Below are positions 1 through 5,583 of a stretch of DNA of 5,583 nucleotides, piece by piece. Position 1 is the stretch's first letter; the number at the start of each line of letters is the position of its first letter. The notes beneath the pieces were generated by a model. The model was given only the letters and a program-made list of their open reading frames with translations. It did no database searches and had not been told where the DNA came from. Made by a program: the position numbers and the translations under genes. Source of the DNA: Pseudomonadota bacterium (lineage in GTDB: Bacteria > Pseudomonadota > Gammaproteobacteria > Xanthomonadales > Xanthomonadaceae); the NCBI GenBank assembly GCA_023423675.1, contig JAFAFD010000367.1:1-5583 (forward strand), in the 5' to 3' direction.

Positions 1-94
1 GGTCCGGCGGCGTGCGTGCGGCCAGCGGCAGCTCGCGGCTGGCCAGTCCGGCGCGGTCGCCGCCCAGGCGTCGGCCCTCGTCGATCGGCGGCAG
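1..94 (-). other. In-frame coding-like continuation after the TAA, no start codon
   Basis: Immediately after the TAA at 95-97 the same frame runs open to the window edge for 31 codons, beginning LPPIDEGRRLGGDRAGLASR. There is no ATG, GTG or TTG in this frame and no ribosome site near 95-110. Third positions are G or C in 28 of 31 codons while second positions are clearly less GC-rich, the pattern of the true coding frame in this genome. The other two frames look like shadows. No terminator hairpin with a T run is present. It is best explained as the 3' continuation of the preceding gene behind a nonsense change. Alternatives are a separate gene using a non-standard start such as the CTG at 94, or chance. 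Confidence 0.5.
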
Positions 95-1879
95 TTACGG
101 GCCGACGCGTGCCAGGTAGATGCGCTCGGCCTGCTGTACCTGCTTGATGAAGGCCAGCGCCTTGTAGGCGAACGGCAGCGCCTGCTCCGGGCGGCCCTGG
201 CGCAGCTCACCCTCGGACGACCACATCTGGTCCAGCGCAGCTTTCAGCGTGGCGCGGGTCTGCGGGTCGAGCAGGGTGGCGGCCTCGGCGTGGTCGTGGG
301 TGTGGCCGTACTCGGACAGCACGTCGGTGGCGCTGCCGAACACCGGTGGCGTGTCGCCGTTGCCGGCGGCACCGCCGTGGTCATGATCGTGGTCGTCATG
401 CGCACCGGCCTGCGCATGTCCGTGGTCATCGTCGTGATCGTGCGCGTCCGCCGTGGGTGCATCACTGGTGGGCAGGTCGCTGGTCGGCGGTGCCTTCGGC
501 GCGCCTTCGCTTTCCTCGCCGAGGAACTGGCCGTAGCGCAGGCGCAGGATACGCTGGTCGACGCCGATGGCATCGCTGCGTTTGATGAAATCATCGGCAG
601 CCAGGCTGCGGCGTTGGCGGATCAGCGCCTCGGCATCGATGATGATCTGCCGCTGGCTGCGGAAGTAGGCCGGCAGCGTCTTCTTGATGCGGCCTTCCAG
701 TTCGGCACCGAGCGCGACTTCGGTGGTCGGCAGGCGCAGGATCACGCTGCTGCTGCGCCCGGTCTGCGCGCTGGGTGCGTGGTTGTCGCGTACTTCCAGC
801 TGGGCGATTACATCGTTGCCGGGCTGCGCGCCGAGTGCCGCAAGGTCGAGTGTGTGGGCGAAGCGCCGCGCGGTGGGCGCGCCGCTGCCGGTGAGGGTGA
901 CACTGCGCTGGACGAAGGTGATGTTCTCGCCACTGCCCTGGGTGGTGGTGATCGACAGCTTCGCCTGCGCGGCCACGCCGTAGTCATCGCTGGCTTCGAA
1001 GCGCAGCGTCCACTGCCGCTGCCCCGGCGTGCCCAGGACCAGGCTGGCGGCCGGTTCCAGCACGCGCACGCTGGGCGCGCGGTCGGGCACCACATCCAGC
1101 CGGTACAGGCGGGTGCTGGCCAGGGCGGGCTCGCTGACCACGCGGTACAGCACCGGCGCGCGGGCTACGTCCTGCGCCTGCCATTGGCCATCGTGCTCGC
1201 GCAGCGGCAGCCGTCGCCCGTCGTGGAACTGCAGCCATGCCTTGCTGGGCGTGCGGTCGAAACGCAGCGACCACGACAGCCGGCTGTCCGCGGCCACCTT
1301 GGCGTCCAGCGCGTTCTGGGTGAGCGTGGCCTGGCCGGTGTAGGCCGGTGCATCGATCTGCAGGCGGGTCGACTGCAGCTGCAGCGGACCGGGCGCGGCC
1401 GTGGGCGCCGTTGCCGTGGCACCGATGCCTGCGGAGACGCCTGCGCTGCGAGGCCAGCCCAGCGCGAGCAGGGCGATGGCCAAGCCGGCGATCCAGCACA
1501 GCGCCAGTGCGGCGCGCGGCCAGCGCGGGCGCAGGTCCGGCATCGTGCGTTCCAGCGTGGCCAGCACATGCGCGCGCTGGCGTTGCTGCAACGGGTTGAG
1601 GCGGGCGACATCGGCGAACAGCAGGTCGGCGCTGTCCTCGCTGCGGCCGCTGCCATCGAGCTGGCGCTGCAGCCAGCGCCGGTCCAACTGCCTTGCCCGC
1701 GCGACGGCCACGCCGGCGCAGGCCAGCAGGGCCAGCGTGCCGACCACGCAGGCGGCATCGAAACCGGCCAGGCGCAGGGTCAGCGCGGTGGCGGCCAGCG
1801 TCCACGGCAGGGCAAGCAGCACGGTGATGCCGGCGCGGCGGCGACGTGCGCGCTGCCAGCTGCGCTGCAATACGTTCAT
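95..1879 (-). CDS. Large membrane-anchored protein resembling DUF4175 family, possibly truncated
   Basis: From ATG 1879 this is 594 residues. A basic N-terminus (QRARRRR) precedes two membrane helices (about 16-37 and 42-61); a third lies at about 123-141. The rest should be periplasmic. A beta-rich region includes LQIDAPAYTGQ and, at about 298-302, the DDYGV motif typical of Ig-like repeats in DUF4175-like proteins. A charged, probably helical region follows (LEGRIKKTLPAYFRSQRQII). Next come a Pro/Thr/Ser linker, a His/Asp-rich stretch (about 480-501) with a second cluster HTHDH (526-530), and a final helical part (LRQGRPEQALPFAYKALAFI). The start at 1879 is favoured over an in-frame ATG at 1954 because it has GGAGG five bases upstream and forms an ATGA overlap with the preceding gene. 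The terminating TAA is suspect, since coding character continues in frame beyond it. Family assignment is by resemblance and is moderate; function is unknown. Confidence 0.82.
   Translation of the reverse strand: MNVLQRSWQRARRRRAGITVLLALPWTLAATALTLRLAGFDAACVVGTLALLACAGVAVARARQLDRRWLQRQLDGSGRSEDSADLLFADVARLNPLQQRQRAHVLATLERTMPDLRPRWPRAALALCWIAGLAIALLALGWPRSAGVSAGIGATATAPTAAPGPLQLQSTRLQIDAPAYTGQATLTQNALDAKVAADSRLSWSLRFDRTPSKAWLQFHDGRRLPLREHDGQWQAQDVARAPVLYRVVSEPALASTRLYRLDVVPDRAPSVRVLEPAASLVLGTPGQRQWTLRFEASDDYGVAAQAKLSITTTQGSGENITFVQRSVTLTGSGAPTARRFAHTLDLAALGAQPGNDVIAQLEVRDNHAPSAQTGRSSSVILRLPTTEVALGAELEGRIKKTLPAYFRSQRQIIIDAEALIRQRRSLAADDFIKRSDAIGVDQRILRLRYGQFLGEESEGAPKAPPTSDLPTSDAPTADAHDHDDDHGHAQAGAHDDHDHDHGGAAGNGDTPPVFGSATDVLSEYGHTHDHAEAATLLDPQTRATLKAALDQMWSSEGELRQGRPEQALPFAYKALAFIKQVQQAERIYLARVGP
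377..442 (-). repeat. His/Asp-rich low-complexity coding segment
   Basis: Within the last gene, 22 codons encode eight His and eight Asp residues, mostly as HD/DH alternations ending DDHDHDH. The DNA is a loosely repeated GTC/GTG/ATG pattern on the plus strand. A related HTHDH cluster is encoded at 290-304. The segment is predicted to be periplasmic and flexible, flanked by a Pro/Thr/Ser linker and a Gly/Ala linker. Such tracts commonly bind Zn, Ni, Cu or Co; binding here is inference. Confidence 0.75.
1876..1879 (-). other. ATGA stop/start overlap, BatA-type gene to last gene
   Basis: The minus-strand ATGA combines the TGA of the BatA-type gene with the ATG of the DUF4175-like gene. Unlike the previous junction it also has a strong GGAGG, so both coupling and independent initiation are possible. 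Confidence 0.8.
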
Positions 1880-2994
1880 GCCGGCCTCCGCGCTGCGCGA
1901 CTGGCCATCCCGCGTTCCAGCGCGAACAGCAGCACGATGGCCAGCAGCAGCCACGGGGTCAGCTCGCGTGGTGCGGCGGCGGTTGCAGGCAGTACTGCCT
2001 GCTGCGGCGCGTGATCGCGCGCATCGCCCACGCGCGGTGGCGATGGTGGCTGCAGGGCCAGCAGCAGGGCCTGCGGCAAGCGGGCATCACGCAGCGCACC
2101 GTTGTGGGCGGCGTCCCATTCGCCGGGCAGCGACAGCAGGCGGCCCTGGCCGACGCGCTGCTGCCACAGCAGCGGTGCGCCTTCCGCACTTCGCAGCACC
2201 ACCGTGGCGGCAGCATCAGGTCTGGCCGCGGTCATCACGCTGCCGCCGTCGCGCAGCCACGCCTGCCACGCAGCCGGCAATGCATCGGTACGGCCCCACA
2301 CCGCGATTTCGCCGCGTTCGGGGAGCGTGTCGGCAAGCAGCTCGGCGGCGGCGGGCTGGGTGCTCCACGCACGCTGCAGGGCGCCGATCCAGTGCCGCGC
2401 GCTGGGCGGCGCCTTGGCATGCACGCGCAGGCGTGGCGAGGCCACTGTGGCCTGTGCACTGGCGAGTGCCATCGCATGCGCCTGCCACTGCACGGGACGC
2501 GACAGCTGCAGGCGTGCACCATCGAGGCCGGACAGCGGGTCGGGAACATGCACGGTCAGCGCAGTGCCGGTGGGCAGCCGCGCGTCGAGTTCGCGCAGCA
2601 GGCTCGCAAGCGGTGCAGGTGTCGTGGGTGCTGGTTGTTCGACGGACGGGAAGCCGGGCGCCAGCCAATGCCAGTTGCTCTCTTCGCCGGTGCCGCGCAG
2701 TGCGCGGGCATCCAGCCCGGGCGCGACCACGGTCCACGCGCTGGGCGGTGCTGCGCTGCCGGTCAGCGCCGGGCGTGCCAGCAGCAGCGCCAGTGCGGCC
2801 AGCAACAGCAGGCGCACCAGCAGCAGCGGCCAATCATCGAAGCGGATGCGCTGGCGCGGGCGGATCTGTGCGCGCAGCCAGCGCAATGCGGCGAAGTCCA
2901 GCGACGTGTACGGATGGCGCCGCGCCAGGTGGATCAGCAGGGGTAGCAGCCACGCGGCCAGTGCGGCCAGGCCCAGCGGGAACAGCAGGTTCAT
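1876..2994 (-). CDS. BatA-type membrane protein with degenerate VWA region
   Basis: This 372-residue inner-membrane protein begins with the aerotolerance regulator N-terminal (BatA) module. It has a hydrophobic segment at residues 1-22, a basic loop (HLARRHPYTSLDFAALRWLR), then RIRFDDWPLLLVRLLLLAAL and a second helix to LLLARPAL (about 54-77). A third helix lies near the C-terminus (about 346-360), followed by a basic tail. The part between residues 78 and 345 should be periplasmic. Where BatA-like proteins often carry a VWA metal motif (DxSxS), this one reads TVVAPGLDARALRG, so the motif looks absent. A later portion, with WQAWLRDGGSVMTA at about 243-256, resembles amidotransferase-like folds in related membrane proteins; that is inference. 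ATG at 2994 overlaps the DUF58 stop (ATGA), indicating translational coupling, and the end overlaps the next start in the same way. BatA itself is usually a true VWA protein, so no symbol is assigned. Confidence 0.85.
   Translation of the reverse strand: MNLLFPLGLAALAAWLLPLLIHLARRHPYTSLDFAALRWLRAQIRPRQRIRFDDWPLLLVRLLLLAALALLLARPALTGSAAPPSAWTVVAPGLDARALRGTGEESNWHWLAPGFPSVEQPAPTTPAPLASLLRELDARLPTGTALTVHVPDPLSGLDGARLQLSRPVQWQAHAMALASAQATVASPRLRVHAKAPPSARHWIGALQRAWSTQPAAAELLADTLPERGEIAVWGRTDALPAAWQAWLRDGGSVMTAARPDAAATVVLRSAEGAPLLWQQRVGQGRLLSLPGEWDAAHNGALRDARLPQALLLALQPPSPPRVGDARDHAPQQAVLPATAAAPRELTPWLLLAIVLLFALERGMASRAARRPA
1885..1889 (-). promoter_or_regulatory. Shine-Dalgarno site GGAGG deciding the start of the last gene
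   Basis: On the minus strand GGAGG lies five bases before ATG 1879. It is the strongest ribosome site in the window and sits inside the 3' end of the BatA-type gene. It selects residue 26 of the longer open frame as the true initiation codon. Confidence 0.8.
2991..2994 (-). other. ATGA stop/start overlap, DUF58 to BatA-type gene
   Basis: The minus-strand ATGA supplies both the TGA of the DUF58 gene and the ATG of the BatA-type gene. Only a G-run (GGGGGCGG) lies upstream rather than a clean Shine-Dalgarno, so re-initiation by terminating ribosomes is the likely route of translation, favouring matched synthesis of the two proteins. Confidence 0.8.
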
Positions 2995-3887
2995 GCGCCG
3001 CCCCCGCGGCCGAACAGCGCCTGCAGCGGCTGGTCCAGCGGCTGGTCGAGCCAGCCGGTGGCGCTGGCGATGCCGCTGGCCTGCAGGCGTGCCTGCAGCG
3101 CGCTGTGTGCGGCAGTGAAGCGCTGCAGGTAGTCGGCGCGGATCGCGGCGCCATCGCCCAGCAGTTCCTCGCCGGTTTCCGGATCGCGGAAGCGATGGCC
3201 GGCATCGAAGGGGAAGTCGCGCTCGTCGGCGGTCAGCACCTGCAGCAGCATCACCTCGCGACGTGCGCTGGCCAGGTGTTCCAGCAGCACGATGCCGGCT
3301 TCATCGAAGCCATCGCCGATGGCCAGCAGCAGATCGCCCGGGCGCACGCGCTCCCACAGCGGGCGCAGGCGGTCGGCGGCCGGCCAGCCACCGCTCGCCT
3401 GCAGCGCATGCAGCTGCAGGTGCACACGGTCACGCTGGCGCGCGCCGTTGCCGGCCGGTACCAGCTGCAGGCCATCGCCGTTGATCGCCAGCAGGCCGAA
3501 ACGATCGCCCTGCTGCAGGGCCAGCTCGACCAGGCAGGCGGCCAGCCCGCGCATGTGGTCCAGGCGCGTACGCTGCGGCACGGCGCGGTCGGCCTGGCTG
3601 GCCGAGGCGGTGGCATCGAGCAGCAGCCAGACGGTGATCGGGCTTTCGCGTTCGGATTCACGCACGAAGAAGCGGTCCGAGCGCGCATACAACTTCCAGT
3701 CGATCTGGCGCAGTTCATCCCCGGGTTCGTAGGCGCGGTACTGGGCGAATTCCAGGCCGGCACCGCGGCTGCGGCTGGCGTGCTGGCCGATACCGCTGGC
3801 GCCACTGGCCAGGCGCGGCCGCAGGCGCAACGTGCGCAGGCGCGCACGCAGTTCCGGTGGCAGGGTCAGCGGTGTACCGGTGCTCAC
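2991..3887 (-). CDS. DUF58 domain protein (VWA-like MoxR partner)
   Basis: This 298-residue protein has no evident signal peptide or membrane helix and is probably cytoplasmic or peripheral. The DUF58 signature is unmistakable: YRAYEPGDELRQIDWKLYAR at residues 50-69, followed by SDRFFVRESERES. A von Willebrand A-like fold follows: a hydrophobic strand and LLLDATASAS at 88-97, then GDRFGLLAIN at 127-136 and GDLLLAIGDGFDE at 184-196. The metal-site motif is D91-x-T93-x-S95 rather than the usual DxSxS, a conservative change that could still bind a divalent ion. The start is a GTG at 3887, seven bases after the MoxR stop; the next methionine (residue 112) would delete the signature. A weak AGCAGG precedes the GTG and lies next to the MoxR stop codon. 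The 3' end overlaps the following ATG by 4 bp. DUF58 proteins are the usual companions of MoxR ATPases, so I infer direct cooperation with the upstream product. Confidence 0.94.
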   Translation of the reverse strand: MSTGTPLTLPPELRARLRTLRLRPRLASGASGIGQHASRSRGAGLEFAQYRAYEPGDELRQIDWKLYARSDRFFVRESERESPITVWLLLDATASASQADRAVPQRTRLDHMRGLAACLVELALQQGDRFGLLAINGDGLQLVPAGNGARQRDRVHLQLHALQASGGWPAADRLRPLWERVRPGDLLLAIGDGFDEAGIVLLEHLASARREVMLLQVLTADERDFPFDAGHRFRDPETGEELLGDGAAIRADYLQRFTAAHSALQARLQASGIASATGWLDQPLDQPLQALFGRGGGA

Positions 3888-3894
3888 GCCTGCT

Positions 3895-4878
<984 letters not shown>

Positions 4879-4891
4879 GGCGGTGGTCCGT

Positions 4892-5583
4892 TCAATTGTT
4901 CAACGCGTACATCACGATGTTGACGCCGAAGCGGGTGTTGTCTTCGGCCAGGAAGCGCTTGTTGCGCCAGTCGTAGTCCCACTCGCAGCCATAATCCTTG
5001 TTGCTGTAGAGCAGGCCCAGGCGGCCATCGACGTCGATGCCCTTCAGGTAGTCGTGCACCAGGTCATCGCCCCAGCCGTTGAGCTCGAAGCCGGTGGCGG
5101 GTGGGCCGTCGGGGAAGCGGAAGAAGCTGCGGTACAGCGCATGGCTGTTGGGCAGCTTCTGCAGGGCCCTGGGCCCGAACAGCCGGCCCATCTGCGCCTC
5201 GAACGAGGTGGCGAACAGGCCGTCGATGTCATGGTTGCAGTCGTCGACGAAGACGAAGCCGCCGTTGCGCACGTAGCGCACGAAGTTCTGCCGCTCGGCG
5301 GCGTTGAACTCCACCAGCGTGTGCCCGGCCAGGTAGCAGAACGGCGCTTCCAGCATGCGCGGGTCGGCCAGGGCCACCACGTGTTCCTGCGGGTCGACGC
5401 GCAGCGAGGTGTAGTCGATCAGCGAGGTGATCAGGTTGGACGGCATGCGCGCGTCCACGTCCCAATCGCCGGAGTCGTACTGCAGGCGGGTGAACCAGAA
5501 GTCGTAGCGCGAACTGCGCGGGCCTGCCTGCGCGAAGGCCGGCAGCGCCCCCGCCCAAGCGGCAGCCGCCCACCCAGTGGCTT
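4892..5583 (-). CDS. Exported DUF4159 domain protein, 5' end beyond window
   Basis: The frame is open from the TGA at 4892 to the right edge, about 229 codons, so the gene is partial at its N-terminus. An internal GTG at 5458 is not a credible start: upstream residues continue the domain (around YDFWFTRLQYDSGDWD, encoded about 5462-5506). Before that comes an Ala/Trp-rich hydrophobic stretch ending ALPAFAQA (about 5523-5581), which looks like the end of a Sec signal peptide cleaved near AFA or AQA. DUF4159 hallmarks follow: YLAGHT, then NGGFVFVDDCNHD (about 5228-5266), the LPNSHALYRSFF stretch, a DGRLGLLYSNKDYGCEWDY segment, and a C-terminal NTRFGVNIVMYALNN. DUF4159 has a class I glutamine-amidotransferase-like fold with no established reaction. 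I infer a periplasmic protein acting with the MoxR/Bat-like proteins encoded after it; the stop is 13 bp before the MoxR start. Family call is fairly secure; function is unknown. Confidence 0.88.
   Translation of the reverse strand, partial: ATGWAAAAWAGALPAFAQAGPRSSRYDFWFTRLQYDSGDWDVDARMPSNLITSLIDYTSLRVDPQEHVVALADPRMLEAPFCYLAGHTLVEFNAAERQNFVRYVRNGGFVFVDDCNHDIDGLFATSFEAQMGRLFGPRALQKLPNSHALYRSFFRFPDGPPATGFELNGWGDDLVHDYLKGIDVDGRLGLLYSNKDYGCEWDYDWRNKRFLAEDNTRFGVNIVMYALNN

Noticed and set aside
1..94. Transcription terminator or independent small gene after the last stop
   Set aside because: No hairpin followed by a T run, no standard start codon and no ribosome site; an in-frame continuation explains the composition better.
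984..1805. Minus-strand open frame of 273 codons within the last gene
   Set aside because: Out-of-frame shadow rich in Arg/Ala/Pro; the overlapping frame has membrane helices, the DDYGV motif and a proper ribosome site.
1880..1954. 25-residue N-terminal extension of the last gene from ATG 1954
   Set aside because: It would overlap the BatA-type gene by 79 bases, has low-complexity shadow-like sequence, and the inner ATG at 1879 has GGAGG and an ATGA junction.
290..2014. Plus-strand open frame of 574 codons
   Set aside because: Antisense shadow of the DUF4175-like gene; its Val-rich start is simply the reverse of the His/Asp tract.

Overview
The window is a single-strand block of five genes, all on the minus strand and so read from high to low coordinates. 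Base composition is very GC-rich, third codon positions are almost all G or C, and every intact junction is tight. This composition and the protein flavour suggest a gammaproteobacterium of the Xanthomonadaceae (Stenotrophomonas/Xanthomonas type). That assignment is an inference from style; no species marker is present.

In transcription order the layout is: (1) an exported DUF4159 protein, 5' end cut by the window edge (5583 to 4892); (2) a MoxR-family AAA+ ATPase (4878 to 3895); (3) a DUF58 protein with a von Willebrand A-like domain (3887 to 2991); (4) a BatA-type membrane protein with an N-terminal two-helix anchor (2994 to 1876); (5) a large membrane-anchored protein resembling DUF4175 proteins (1879 to 95). 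Gaps are 13 bp, 7 bp, then two 4-bp ATGA stop/start overlaps. No internal promoter or terminator was seen, so this is one operon whose promoter lies beyond the right edge.

Together the genes form a MoxR/DUF58/Bat-like envelope system. The expected picture is a cytoplasmic AAA+ ATPase working with a DUF58 adaptor on membrane proteins that have large periplasmic parts, plus an exported DUF4159 partner. The biochemical role of such clusters is poorly known. MoxR ATPases are generally considered chaperone-like factors for assembling or maturing protein complexes.

Three points merit a second look. The last gene ends at a TAA, but its reading frame stays open and protein-like to the left edge of the window with no start codon, suggesting a nonsense mutation or base error splitting a longer gene. 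The same protein carries a histidine/aspartate-rich, metal-binding-looking segment. The BatA-type protein appears to have lost the metal-binding motif of a von Willebrand A domain. The very long plus-strand open frames are antisense shadows of GC-rich coding sequence and are not annotated.
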